NCBI RefSeq assembly: GCF_039645995.1
Contig: NZ_CP147920.1
Location: 2,356,001 to 2,420,000, forward strand
Source: Sulfurimonas sp. HSL3-1
GTDB lineage: Bacteria; Campylobacterota; Campylobacteria; Campylobacterales; Sulfurimonadaceae
Direction: 5' to 3'
DNA: 64,000 bases
In this document: piece by piece, positions 8,711 to 17,555 of the stretch
Layout of the letters: the number at the start of each line of letters is the position of its first letter
Numbering within the stretch: the stretch's first letter is position 1
Translations under genes and position numbers: made by a program
The notes under the pieces: generated by a model
Seen by the model: the letters and a program-made list of their open reading frames with translations, nothing else
What the model was told of the DNA's origin: nothing
The model's database searches: none

Positions 8711-9813
8711 GATAACAGTCCTGCGTAAATATCCATAAGTTTTGTCTCCTCTGCCGACCAATTGTACTTTGTTTCCACGGCTTCCCTGCCGTTGCGTCCC
8801 ATCCGTTCCGCTTCTTCCGGATGGGAAAGAATATACTGCATGGCGTTTGCGATCGCCGTCGGGTCGAGAGGATCGATGCAAAGCCCGCAATAGTTTTTTT
8901 CAATAATACTGCGCCAAAGAGGGAAATTCGAAGCTATCACGGGTATACCTGCGGACATATATTCAAACATTTTGTTGGGCTGTGAATCGATATGGTTGTG
9001 CGCCGGCAGGAACGTTACGACACCCGCCATCGACCTGGCCATGACGTCCCTTACCCCTTCGCGATCCAGGTAGCCGACAAAATTCACCCTCTTCCACCCC
9101 GCATACTTCTTCACCTCGGTTTCGAGAGATGCGGGGGCGAAACTCCCTGCGAGCGTCAGGATGCCGGACGGAACCGACCCCATTGCCTGAACGACCTCAT
9201 CGATCCCCCTGATTTTCGATATTCCCCCGATATAGCAGAGCTCTTGATGCTTGTGTTGCCAATCGGTGGTGTTTGCCAATTCCGAGAGAATCGGAAAATT
9301 ATTGACATCTGTCGTCCGGCTGTTTATCGCCAAAAAACGGTCCCGGATAAATGGCGTCGCCGTCATGATATGATCAAACTTGCGCACGGCAAAGTTTTCA
9401 AATCTTTCGAAGAGTGCGGAAATAAACGCCCGTTGCCAGCGCTTGAGGTAGGATTTACTGAGAATATCGCGGGGGACATCTTCATGGACGTCGTAAACAA
9501 CCTTCTTCCCTCTGCGCTTGAGCATCAAGGCGGCAGGGATCAGTTCGGGATCATGGAAATGGTAAAGCGCGGCATCTATTTCCAGGGCACGTTTATAGAC
9601 AGCGCGTACGCCTCTGGTCATGCGGGCGATCCTTCTCCCCGAAGCCTTGCCCGCATCGATAATCTCTACCCCGTGACGGACTTCGTCACCGCACCCGTCG
9701 GCAACGACCAGCGCAACATGATAGCCGGCCGCGGCCAGGCTGCTGCACTCTTTGAGAAAAATGCGGGTGTCATACCTCGGATGTACTGATGTAAGATGAC
9801 AAACCTTATGCAT
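8707..9813 (-). CDS. Family 4 glycosyltransferase
   Basis: A 368-residue GT-B enzyme, probably adding a sugar to the undecaprenyl-linked glycan in the cytoplasm. It begins MHKVCHLTSVHPRYDTRIF, then has VYDVHEDVPRDILSKSY in the N-terminal lobe. In the donor lobe it has FEYMSAGIPVIASNFP, the ExxxxxxxE-type region of GT4 enzymes. The ATG at 9813 is preferred to longer in-frame starts because AGAGGA lies just upstream and homologues start at this motif. It overlaps the preceding GT4 gene by 8 bp and wbpI by 4 bp (GTGA). Sugar specificity is unknown. Confidence 0.86.
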   Translation of the reverse strand: MHKVCHLTSVHPRYDTRIFLKECSSLAAAGYHVALVVADGCGDEVRHGVEIIDAGKASGRRIARMTRGVRAVYKRALEIDAALYHFHDPELIPAALMLKRRGKKVVYDVHEDVPRDILSKSYLKRWQRAFISALFERFENFAVRKFDHIMTATPFIRDRFLAINSRTTDVNNFPILSELANTTDWQHKHQELCYIGGISKIRGIDEVVQAMGSVPSGILTLAGSFAPASLETEVKKYAGWKRVNFVGYLDREGVRDVMARSMAGVVTFLPAHNHIDSQPNKMFEYMSAGIPVIASNFPLWRSIIEKNYCGLCIDPLDPTAIANAMQYILSHPEEAERMGRNGREAVETKYNWSAEETKLMDIYAGLLS

Positions 9814-10948
9814 AGAGTCCTCTGTAAACATCCAAGAGGACTTCTTCCTGATTTTCCCAGTTATATCTCTTTTTAAAACGATGCAGATTCTCTTTAAGCG
9901 TTTTTGGATCAAGCGATTCGGCACGACGGACCGCATCCAAAACACCTTCGGCGCTGTTTTCTTCCGCCACGACTCCGATACCGTTGTTCGTCACGAGTCT
10001 GTGCATTTCATAAAGATCGGAAACGATGACGGGGATCCCCGCCATTGTATATTCAAACAGCTTGTTCGGCGAACAGTAGTAATGGTTCAAACAAGTATTT
10101 TCATAAAAAAGGAGGCCGAAATCAGCCGATGACGTATACGTTAGAAGCACCTCGGGTTTGACGGCTTCATGGTAGTAGATATTGGCATATTGGTCGGCTG
10201 CCTCGGCGGCGGCTTTTGCCAACGGTCCGTAACCCATCATGACGAGAACACTGTTTTTGTCCTCTGTTCTTTTGAACGCCTCGATGATATGTTCAACACC
10301 GCGCCCGCTGCTCAATCCCCCCTGATAAAGAAAGATTTTTTTTCCCTTATCGATTCCGAAAGTGTTACGGAAAATATCATGCCTCTCTTCCGCCTGATAC
10401 GGGGGACAATTAAGCACGAGTGCGGGTTTCTCAACCGGGTACATTCTGGCATATTCATTCGCGATAGAATCGCTGACTGTCAAAATACGATCGGCAGCAC
10501 CGATGAAGAGTTTTTCCGTGAGTTTTGCCATCTTTTTGAGAGCGCCTTTGAAATTGTGTCGCTCCGTCTCATACTCGTGCGCATCATAGACGACTTTGGC
10601 ATCCCTCTTAAACAGCATTTTGACGACAGCTCCCACAGGAAGCGTGCCCAGATCATTGCAGTGGTAGATGTCGCCGTCCCCGTGCTCCCGGATCACCCTG
10701 TAGAGGAACTCAAGGTATTTGAATAGCTGGACTACGCGGTGTTTCGACCACCCTTTCGTCCTGAGCTTGATACGGTGGACCGGGACCCCATGGACCTCAT
10801 CCCGCTCGGGGAGACCTGCTTCATGAAGGGCGACAACCTCAACGGCATAACCGGCTTGCTGCAAAGAAACATTCTCTTTCAAAACCCTGGCATCGTTCTC
10901 AAAGCTGTTCAGTACAAGCGAAATGACCTTTTTCACCGTTGACGCCAT
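9806..10948 (-). CDS. Family 4 glycosyltransferase
   Basis: A 380-residue GT-B glycosyltransferase. The N-terminal domain starts VISLVLNSFENDARVLKEN and carries YDAHEYETERHNF. The C-terminal donor domain has FLYQGGLSSGRGVEHIIEAF and LFEYTMAGIPVIVSD. It overlaps the amidotransferase gene by 16 bp at its start. A GTG at 10936, four codons in, would form the GTGA overlap seen elsewhere in this operon and is an alternative start. It shares its overall build with the next gene (8707-9813), but they are clearly different proteins and probably add different residues. Confidence 0.85.
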   Translation of the reverse strand: MASTVKKVISLVLNSFENDARVLKENVSLQQAGYAVEVVALHEAGLPERDEVHGVPVHRIKLRTKGWSKHRVVQLFKYLEFLYRVIREHGDGDIYHCNDLGTLPVGAVVKMLFKRDAKVVYDAHEYETERHNFKGALKKMAKLTEKLFIGAADRILTVSDSIANEYARMYPVEKPALVLNCPPYQAEERHDIFRNTFGIDKGKKIFLYQGGLSSGRGVEHIIEAFKRTEDKNSVLVMMGYGPLAKAAAEAADQYANIYYHEAVKPEVLLTYTSSADFGLLFYENTCLNHYYCSPNKLFEYTMAGIPVIVSDLYEMHRLVTNNGIGVVAEENSAEGVLDAVRRAESLDPKTLKENLHRFKKRYNWENQEEVLLDVYRGLYA

Positions 10949-12066
10949 TTGGAAATGTATTGTTTAAGTCTGGAAAAACGCTGTTCAAGGGCATAGTCGG
11001 ACGGGTAATCCCGAAACGTTTTATTGGGTTGCAGCATGATGGCGTTAAGCTCCTCAACCGAGATGCTAAGCTTTTTGGCAATGAATTCTTTCTCGCTCTC
11101 TATTTCCCCTGCGTTGTAGGGAGGTTTTTCCAGCACATTCAAGGCCTCCTGCCGTGTCATCTGGCCGGCAACGATCATGCTTGACAGATGGGCTCTGCGT
11201 TTGTCGTATCCAAACTTTTCGGGCAGCCAGTAAGACTGAAAGAACTTTGTAAAGATGCTTTCATGATGTTTGTCGCCGTAATCACGCCAATCAAGCTTTT
11301 CGACAATGATCCGCTTCGCTTCCTCTTTGTCATAGGGCCAAAAATTCAGCGGTCTGATCATCTTGAATTTTTTGATATAAGGGTAATAGATCTTCCGTTT
11401 GAAGAAGCCGACAGTTTCATACGTTTTTAGCCGTATCGTTCCGAACCGTTTGTGAATGGCGAGCAGCTGCTTGGCGTCCATTGCGTTATAGCCCCAGGCA
11501 GCCGGCAGAATTGACTCTGTGGCGTAATTCCCGCCGCTGAGAAAATATCTAATGCCGAAATGATCGACAGCCACCTTGTAGAGTGTGGCGAAAAAGGCGT
11601 GGTCCTGCGGAACATCCTGGTTCGCCAGCTGAGACTTGAGATAGGCGAGTTGCAGATCTTTCATCTCCTCCCAATTGATCACTTCGGTATGAAGATCAAT
11701 CGACAGCCTCTTGACGATATGCTCTATGTTGTGTACGGCCAGCTCAGAATTCCAGCCGCCGTCAATATGAATAGCCAGAATACGAAGTTGCGGGTATTCC
11801 GTTCGAAGCATATAAGCCAGATAAGAGCTGTCTACGCCGCCGCTCAAACCGATGACGCAGTCATATTCACCGCTTTTGCCGTCTTCAATGATTCTGGCAA
11901 CAATCTGATCAAGCCTTCTTTTCCCCTCGGGATTGGGGAACCAGGATTTCCGGATCACATTTTCAACGTGCCTGCAATGGTTACAGACGCCCTGCTCGTC
12001 GAATGTGATGTCGGGGTCCGTCGTATCCATGACACAATGCGAACAGATCTGGTAATGTGTTTTCAA
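10933..12066 (-). CDS. wbpG: WbpG-type N-acetyl sugar amidotransferase
   Basis: PP-loop ATPase that, with HisH- and HisF-like partners supplying ammonia, converts an acetamido group on a UDP-sugar to an acetamidino group. The 377 residues begin with a probable zinc knuckle (CSHCVMDTTDPDITF then CNHC), followed by the PP-loop GLSGGVDSSYLAYML near residue 90. These are the marks of the family that acts in ManNAc(3NAmA)A and legionaminic-acid amidination. The TTG start at 12066 overlaps the hisF-like stop (TTGA). The order hisH-like, hisF-like, wbpG supports a three-protein complex. Confidence 0.88.
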   Translation of the reverse strand: MKTHYQICSHCVMDTTDPDITFDEQGVCNHCRHVENVIRKSWFPNPEGKRRLDQIVARIIEDGKSGEYDCVIGLSGGVDSSYLAYMLRTEYPQLRILAIHIDGGWNSELAVHNIEHIVKRLSIDLHTEVINWEEMKDLQLAYLKSQLANQDVPQDHAFFATLYKVAVDHFGIRYFLSGGNYATESILPAAWGYNAMDAKQLLAIHKRFGTIRLKTYETVGFFKRKIYYPYIKKFKMIRPLNFWPYDKEEAKRIIVEKLDWRDYGDKHHESIFTKFFQSYWLPEKFGYDKRRAHLSSMIVAGQMTRQEALNVLEKPPYNAGEIESEKEFIAKKLSISVEELNAIMLQPNKTFRDYPSDYALEQRFSRLKQYISKWRQR

Positions 12067-12833
12067 GGCTGCTCTCCAAACAATTTTTCCAACTCTTCAT
12101 ATTTCGGATAGGTGATAAGGACGGCTCTGTGTTTGCCCTGGAATACAAAAAAGCTCCCTGCTGCGACCGCGGAGGCACCGCCGAGCTCCTTTGCAGCTTT
12201 AAAATCGGACAGTTGCCCGGCGCCGCCGCAGACGATCACGGGAACGGAAATCACATCTCGGACGGTCTGAAGCAGGGTCATATCGTATCCTTTCTGCATA
12301 CCGTCCATATCCACGCTGTTAAGGAAAACCTCGCCCGCCCCGAGCGCTTCAACCTCGCGAAGATAGGCAAGCAGATCGCCCTTCTGCACTCCCTTATCTG
12401 CGTGACGGTATATCTGGTAGCGCCCCCAGAGATTTCTTTTGACATCCACCGCCACGATAATGCTTTGCGCCCCGAAGAGCTGCGAAGCTTCCCGTATGAG
12501 GTCCTTGTCGCGCAGCGCAGAACTGTTTAGAGCGACTTTTTCGATGCCGAGTGAAAAAACCTTTCTGATCTGTTCAACGTTGGTAATCCCGCCTCCGTAA
12601 CAAACCGGCATAAAACACTCGCTTGCAAAACTTTCTATCAACGCATAATCCGGCTCTCTATGCTCTTTGGAAGCGTCGATGTCGAGAAAGATCAATTCGT
12701 CCACCTCTTTCTCGTTGAAGATCCGGATAGCATTAATGGGGTCGCCGACATATTTCGGATCTTTGAATCTCACAGTTTTCACGAGCCCTTTATTGTGCAG
12801 CAACAAAACAGGTATGACTCTTGTCCGCAGCAT
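12063..12833 (-). CDS. HisF-like subunit of glycan amidotransferase
   Basis: A (beta/alpha)8-barrel protein of 256 residues related to the imidazole-glycerol-phosphate synthase cyclase (VIPVLLLHNKGLVKTV, ELIFLDIDAS, CYGGGITNVEQIRKVFSLGIEKVALN, VPVIVCGGAG). In O-antigen and flagellar glycan loci such HisF copies pass ammonia to WbpG-type enzymes instead of making histidine. No other histidine gene is nearby, and the gene sits between hisH-like and wbpG-like genes with TTGA and TGATG overlaps. The ATG at 12833 sits 8 nt after GGAG; the TTG one codon earlier is an alternative. Function is inferred from context. Confidence 0.87.
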   Translation of the reverse strand: MLRTRVIPVLLLHNKGLVKTVRFKDPKYVGDPINAIRIFNEKEVDELIFLDIDASKEHREPDYALIESFASECFMPVCYGGGITNVEQIRKVFSLGIEKVALNSSALRDKDLIREASQLFGAQSIIVAVDVKRNLWGRYQIYRHADKGVQKGDLLAYLREVEALGAGEVFLNSVDMDGMQKGYDMTLLQTVRDVISVPVIVCGGAGQLSDFKAAKELGGASAVAAGSFFVFQGKHRAVLITYPKYEELEKLFGEQP

Positions 12834-13450
12834 CAATAGTACTCCACAAAGTTCTTGAAAAGCTGCATACCGAATTTATGGCTCTTTTCGGGGTGGAACT
12901 GGCAGCCCAGAATGTTTTCATGCTCGAAACATGATACAAACTCATAGCCGTATTCGGTTGTCGTCAATATGTCGTTACGGTTTGCGCATTCTACTGCATA
13001 TGAGTGAACGAAATAAAATCGGGGATCGTCGGGCATCCCTTCGAAAAGCGGACTCTCCTTTTTCACATGCACCCTGTTCCATCCCATATGCGGCACAGGA
13101 AGTTTTTTATCATGGTCTTGAAAGTTGAAGCGTTTCGCACTCCCCTCAATAAAACCGAACCCCTCGCACTTCCCCTCTTCGCTGCCGTTCGTCAACAGCT
13201 GCATTCCGAGACAGATGCCGAGAATCGGTGTCTTATCTTCAAGCACCTTCTGTTTGATCGCTGCAATTAAGTCCAGCTGCTGAAGGTTGATCATGGCGTT
13301 GTCAAATGCGCCGACTCCCGGCAGAATTATCTTTGTGGCCTCGTTTATCGCGCGTGCATCAGAAGAGACGACGGCGCCCTCTCCGATTTTTTTCAGCATA
13401 TTTTTTACTGATCCCAAGTTTCCCATTCCATAGTCAACGATTGTTGTCAT
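12833..13450 (-). CDS. HisH-like glutamine amidotransferase subunit for glycan amidination
   Basis: Class I glutamine amidotransferase of 205 residues. It opens TTIVDYGMGNLGSVKNMLK, has the nucleophile in GICLGMQLL and the catalytic His/Glu in GCQFHPEKSH, so the glutaminase triad is complete. It releases ammonia from glutamine for channelling through the HisF-like protein. Its stop overlaps the next gene's ATG (TGATG), indicating coupled synthesis. A histidine-biosynthesis role is less likely because the adjacent wbpG-like gene has no place in that pathway. Confidence 0.88.
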   Translation of the reverse strand: MTTIVDYGMGNLGSVKNMLKKIGEGAVVSSDARAINEATKIILPGVGAFDNAMINLQQLDLIAAIKQKVLEDKTPILGICLGMQLLTNGSEEGKCEGFGFIEGSAKRFNFQDHDKKLPVPHMGWNRVHVKKESPLFEGMPDDPRFYFVHSYAVECANRNDILTTTEYGYEFVSCFEHENILGCQFHPEKSHKFGMQLFKNFVEYY

Positions 13451-13468
13451 TTACTTCCCATACGCACA

Positions 13469-14638
13469 TCAATGTTCTAGCAGCTTATTATAGATCGACT
13501 GCAGAACAGATGCAATTTTCGCCGAGCCGTATCTGTGCAGGCACGCCATTCTGATAGCTTTGCCGTCATAGCTGTCAAAAGAATTTGCCATCTTTTGCAG
13601 TGCTACCGCCAACGCCCCGGTCTCTTTCGGCGGTACCAGGAGACCGTTGCTGTCGTCGATAAGATACTCCGGTCCGCCGCACTGCGTCGCCACGACCGGC
13701 TTTCCGCATGCCAGCGCCTCGGTGATCACGACACCGAACGTTTCAAAATGGCTTGCCAGGACAAAGACATCACACGCCTCCATATGCCGTTTAACCTCTT
13801 TTTTCGACAAAAGGCCAACGAATGTTACCTGCTTCTCTATCCCAAGTTCGGAGGCATATTGTTCCAAACTGTCCCGCTCCGGGCCATCGCCTCCGATGAC
13901 CAGTTTTTTCGCCGAATCTCCCTGAAAACTTTTTGCAAAACTTTCCAACAGCTCAAAAAAGCCCTTGGTTGCCACCAGGGCGGCCAACGAAAAGAACACG
14001 ACTCCCTCCGCTCTGTTTTTCAGGCGTGTGTCGTTTTCAAACAGCCTGTCCAGAGGGTTGGGAACGACCGAAACCGTTTGATGTGACGACAGATACCGCT
14101 TTATGACTTCTCCCAGACTCGGGCTGACCGCAATCAATGCATCGGCATGGGAAAACACCGTATGAATTTTTCTCTTCTCCCATGGTGTAAACGCCCCCTT
14201 TATGAATTGGCTGCTGTGTTCGGTCACGACATAAGGGAGTTTGTACTCTTTTTTCAGCTCGAGCGCAAGCAAACCGGCATTCAAAGCATTATGTGCATGG
14301 ATGACATCAGGCATGCCGTATGTCTTGACATACTCCTTGAATACCTGTTTCCCTTTCAAGACCCAGAAGGGTCTGAAAATTCTTGGGTAGCGGTTTGGAG
14401 GCGCGATCGCGCTGATCCGCGACACTGTGATCCCCTCCTCCTTCGTGTGCACCACCCTGTCGTGAACAAAAAATCGTCTCTGACCTATCATCTTTCTTAT
14501 ACCATGCAGTTCGATGGAAAGGATGCCGACCGTTAAACCGCTATCACGAAGGGCTACGGCATTGTCTTTTTGAAAAATACCCTCAAGCGGTCTGTCCTTG
14601 GGAAGATACCGCTCAGAAGGGATCACGAGGATATGCAT
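13469..14638 (-). CDS. Family 4 glycosyltransferase
   Basis: A 389-residue GT-B enzyme. It starts MHILVIPSERYLPKDRPLEG, carries VIHAHNALNAGLLALELK and PYVVTEHSS in the acceptor lobe, and VGLLSKKEVKRHMEACDVFV, ETFGVVITEALACGKPVVA and GGPEYLI in the donor lobe, all typical of GT4 retaining enzymes. The ATG at 14638 is 1 bp from the stop of the preceding sulfotransferase; longer in-frame starts would lie inside that gene. It is followed by a short gap and the hisH-like gene. The sugar transferred is unknown. Confidence 0.87.
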   Translation of the reverse strand: MHILVIPSERYLPKDRPLEGIFQKDNAVALRDSGLTVGILSIELHGIRKMIGQRRFFVHDRVVHTKEEGITVSRISAIAPPNRYPRIFRPFWVLKGKQVFKEYVKTYGMPDVIHAHNALNAGLLALELKKEYKLPYVVTEHSSQFIKGAFTPWEKRKIHTVFSHADALIAVSPSLGEVIKRYLSSHQTVSVVPNPLDRLFENDTRLKNRAEGVVFFSLAALVATKGFFELLESFAKSFQGDSAKKLVIGGDGPERDSLEQYASELGIEKQVTFVGLLSKKEVKRHMEACDVFVLASHFETFGVVITEALACGKPVVATQCGGPEYLIDDSNGLLVPPKETGALAVALQKMANSFDSYDGKAIRMACLHRYGSAKIASVLQSIYNKLLEH

Positions 14639-14639
14639 G

Positions 14640-15626
14640 CTACCTTGTTTCCTCACTGTGATGCCCACTCCAAGCGGCATAACCGAATTTATCCCGTTCA
14701 CTGGCAATAATGGGATCTATTGTACTGTTTGTGTCCGCATCGATTGCATCCCTGCCTCGCCCGATACTTTTCGTATTAATCGGCTTATACACATTGGCAT
14801 GATGCGCTCTTAGTCTCACATCCCCAAGCTCCTGTGCGGATGTTTCTGACGTCAGCATCGTCTTTTCGAAAGGAACATCCAGGAACGCACACACTCTCCT
14901 GATCTCCTTTTCGGGGTTTTCGACAAGTGTTTCATAATAAATTTCGTGGAGATTCCCAGGATATTTACTTTTAAACTTTTCAGCCATTTGAACCGATCGC
15001 ACCCATCTGCGTGCCGCATCCGTATGGTTTTTATAGATTCCTGATGCCACATAAGAGGCAACGACATCATAGGGATCCCGAACAATATGTATGAACTTTG
15101 CATCGGGGAAAACTTGAAAAAGCGGGAAGATAGCAAACGTGTTTAAAGGTGTTTTATCCCCCCATCTCGACTTGTCAATTTGATGCGTCTTGGCAAAATA
15201 CTCATAAAAGCCGTGCAGCAAGAATGCGAGCGTTCTCTGCTCCTCGGGACAACGCGAAGCGCTGTCGACAAGCGGTGCCAATGTTTTGATGTCAAACGTT
15301 TCAAATTCAGGATAAAACTCGAAATTGGAATAGATGAGCTGGACAAGATCTCCCCAGCCCATGTTGTTGTAACGGCGGAACTGCCTGATGGATTTTCCCA
15401 GGACATATGTTTCGGGCGGGATAAACAACTCGGAATGGCTGTTGAGAATACGCCTAAGAAGCGTGTTCCCCGATCTGCCGGATCCAACGATGAAAAAAGG
15501 TGCGAATCCCTCCTGCTTTTCCAGCAGATGCTTTCTTAGTGGACTCCCCATCCTGATTTTCTTATAAAAATCGATCAAAGCTTCCGGAAGATAGTGCATA
15601 AACCCCAAAACGTCAACCTTGCTCAA
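14640..15626 (-). CDS. Sulfotransferase family protein (second copy)
   Basis: Predicted PAPS-dependent sulfotransferase of 328 residues. The phosphosulfate loop is IVGSGRSGNTLLRRIL (about 46-61), and the 3'-phosphate site is FIHIVRDPYDVVASYVASG (about 177-195). The middle contains GDKTPLN, as in bacterial Sulfotransfer_3-type enzymes. It overlaps the O-acetyltransferase by 14 bp if the TTG at 15626 is used; an ATG at 15599 is a possible later start. With the copy at 5766-6728 it makes two distinct sulfotransferases in one glycan operon. Substrate unknown. Confidence 0.82.
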   Translation of the reverse strand: MSKVDVLGFMHYLPEALIDFYKKIRMGSPLRKHLLEKQEGFAPFFIVGSGRSGNTLLRRILNSHSELFIPPETYVLGKSIRQFRRYNNMGWGDLVQLIYSNFEFYPEFETFDIKTLAPLVDSASRCPEEQRTLAFLLHGFYEYFAKTHQIDKSRWGDKTPLNTFAIFPLFQVFPDAKFIHIVRDPYDVVASYVASGIYKNHTDAARRWVRSVQMAEKFKSKYPGNLHEIYYETLVENPEKEIRRVCAFLDVPFEKTMLTSETSAQELGDVRLRAHHANVYKPINTKSIGRGRDAIDADTNSTIDPIIASERDKFGYAAWSGHHSEETR

Positions 15627-16161
15627 TCGTTTTTATAAATTTCGCGGGAATGCCGCCAACGAGCGTTCCCGCCGACACATCCCGGTCTACTACGGCTCCT
15701 GCCGCGACAACGGCATCTTCGTAAATGGTCACTCCGCCCAATATGATCGCACCGGCCCCGATCCACACCCGATCTTTTACTACAATAGGCCGGGAAGATG
15801 TACTTGTCCTCGGTTTGCCTTTCGCGCTATGCAAGTCGTGTTGCGCAGTTTCAAAAGAGACGTTGGGACCGATTGCCACATCCTCACCAATGGCGATGTA
15901 CGTGTTTGGCGCGGCAAATCGCGAATTCACATTGACGAACGACCCTTTACCGATCGTGATATGCGAAGCTGCCCCGATTGGCCGGATATCTACACCTGGC
16001 CAGATTGTACATTTTCTTTCGATGCGCATACCGGCCAGTTTCAGGCAAAGCGCGCGCCATCGGTTGCAAACATTCAGACGCGGGAGGTGATTGGCGAAAA
16101 AAAGGAAGAGAGACTCCCGCAGCTCAGCCGCCAAGCCGTAAAGCATTCTTACCGCTTTCAT
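15613..16161 (-). CDS. Hexapeptide-repeat O-acetyltransferase (WbbJ/NodL-like)
   Basis: A 182-residue left-handed beta-helix acetyltransferase. After a basic N-terminal segment come hexapeptide coils (IERKCTIWPGVDIRP, ITIGKGSFVNVNSRF, IAIGEDVAIGPNVSF). The active-site region is FETAQHDLH with the probable catalytic histidine, and the C-terminal coils are VWIGAGAIILGGVTI and GIPAKFIK. It lacks the N-terminal Rossmann-like domain of PglD, so an O-acetyltransferase decorating the glycan is more likely than the bacillosamine N-acetyltransferase. It overlaps wzx by 4 bp (ATGA). Confidence 0.82.
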   Translation of the reverse strand: MKAVRMLYGLAAELRESLFLFFANHLPRLNVCNRWRALCLKLAGMRIERKCTIWPGVDIRPIGAASHITIGKGSFVNVNSRFAAPNTYIAIGEDVAIGPNVSFETAQHDLHSAKGKPRTSTSSRPIVVKDRVWIGAGAIILGGVTIYEDAVVAAGAVVDRDVSAGTLVGGIPAKFIKTIEQG

Positions 16162-17501
16162 CTTGAAACCCTTAGGGGAAAGTACCCAATAAATGAGCCG
16201 AACTTGCCTTTGATATAAAACAACGGCAAGAGATTTGAAATGAGCAGACTTAACAGGCTGGCGGCGGCGGCGCCCTTGATGCCAAAAGACGGGATAAGCA
16301 GATAATTTCCCGTAATATTTACAGCAGAAGCGATAATAATGATATTACGATAAACCGTTTGATTCCCGGTCATATTCAAAAAATACCCGACCGATCCGGA
16401 AGCGGCGTTAACAAATTGGCCTACAGCGAGGATAACCAGCGCCAGATACCCTGTCTCAAAACTGCTCCCAAAGATGCCGAGAATCCAGTGGCCGCCCGCT
16501 ATCAGTAGGATGAGGAGTGGTGCAGAAGACCAGAAAATCATTTTACTTGATTTTCTGGCCACGAAGATCAACTCATCTATTTTATCCCTGTGGTAAAGCT
16601 CTGAAAACTTCGGGCCCAATATCGTATTAATGGCCGTAAGCAGGAACGCCGTCAACCCTGCCAGCTTCAAGACAATGCTGTAGATGCCCAAAGATGCTTC
16701 GTCCGACATCACTCCCAGCATAATAACATCAGTCTGACTTATAACCAGAAAAAGGACGGACGTCAAAAACATAGGGTGTGCTGTCGAAAAAATATTTTCA
16801 TATGACAGCATGTGGACCTGTCCGCCTCTTTCCTTATCGCCTTTGAAATGGCTCCAAACAAAATAGCTACTGATCACCACCATAAGTACGGGAGTAAATA
16901 GCTGAATATACACAGGGTTGTATTTATCATAAAAAACAAGCGTTACGACAATTAGTGCCACAAGGTAAAAGGCACTTGGAAACCACTGAAAGAATACAAA
17001 CAACTTGATATTTTTCATCCCCCTGAGTGCCGTCATATTAAGTGTCTGAAGCGACTTGAAAAGAATGATGGTAGAAGCTAAAGCGAACAAGAAGGACAAA
17101 TGCGGTTTTGAGAAGATACCAGAAGCAATCACGTCGGACAAAGCAAAACTGAAAATACTAATGACAAAAGAAAATAGCAGCACCAAATGCATGGTTTTCT
17201 TAAAGGCCGCTTTGGCAGACCCCAGAGAGTATTTCACCAGATGCTCGGGGATAATTTTCAGCAATGACGTATCAGTCCCCATCAGTGAAACAATAAGTGC
17301 GACGCTTAAAAATGCATTGATAAGGGCCAGGGTTCCAACGACCTCAGCTCCATAGAAACGCGCAACGATAAAGCTGGAACCAATGCCGAGGAGTACAGCA
17401 ACAATTTTTGCACCGAAGGTCAGGAGACCGCCTCTCGCTATCTCACTAAATCTTTCATCACGGAAAAATTGATTGAGCTTTCTCCTCCACACCGAGTACA
17501 T
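16158..17501 (-). CDS. wzx: Wzx-type oligosaccharide flippase (MOP superfamily)
   Basis: Inner-membrane flippase expected to carry the lipid-linked glycan to the periplasm. The ~447 residues are almost all hydrophobic helices (about 12-14). They begin RFSEIARGGLLTFGAKIVAVLLG and show the MOP/polysaccharide-transporter pattern throughout. The ATG at 17501 has GAAGG 5 nt upstream; a GTG six codons earlier (17519) is an alternative. This stretch is visibly more AT-rich than the flanking housekeeping genes, a common sign of exchange in glycan loci. No PglK ABC flippase was found, so this is the candidate translocase for PglB substrate. Confidence 0.87.
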   Translation of the reverse strand: MYSVWRRKLNQFFRDERFSEIARGGLLTFGAKIVAVLLGIGSSFIVARFYGAEVVGTLALINAFLSVALIVSLMGTDTSLLKIIPEHLVKYSLGSAKAAFKKTMHLVLLFSFVISIFSFALSDVIASGIFSKPHLSFLFALASTIILFKSLQTLNMTALRGMKNIKLFVFFQWFPSAFYLVALIVVTLVFYDKYNPVYIQLFTPVLMVVISSYFVWSHFKGDKERGGQVHMLSYENIFSTAHPMFLTSVLFLVISQTDVIMLGVMSDEASLGIYSIVLKLAGLTAFLLTAINTILGPKFSELYHRDKIDELIFVARKSSKMIFWSSAPLLILLIAGGHWILGIFGSSFETGYLALVILAVGQFVNAASGSVGYFLNMTGNQTVYRNIIIIASAVNITGNYLLIPSFGIKGAAAASLLSLLISNLLPLFYIKGKFGSFIGYFPLRVSR

Positions 17502-17555
17502 ATCAGCCTTCACCCTCACTGGAGTGGGATACGGCCGGTAAAGCGATAAATACCA

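Noticed and set aside
12063-13450. Histidine biosynthesis genes hisH and hisF
   Set aside because: They lie between glycosyltransferases and directly beside a WbpG-type amidotransferase with stop-start overlaps, so a glycan amidination role is far more likely.
15613-16161. PglD bacillosamine N-acetyltransferase
   Set aside because: It lacks the N-terminal Rossmann-like half of PglD and resembles O-acetyltransferases of the WbbJ/NodL type.
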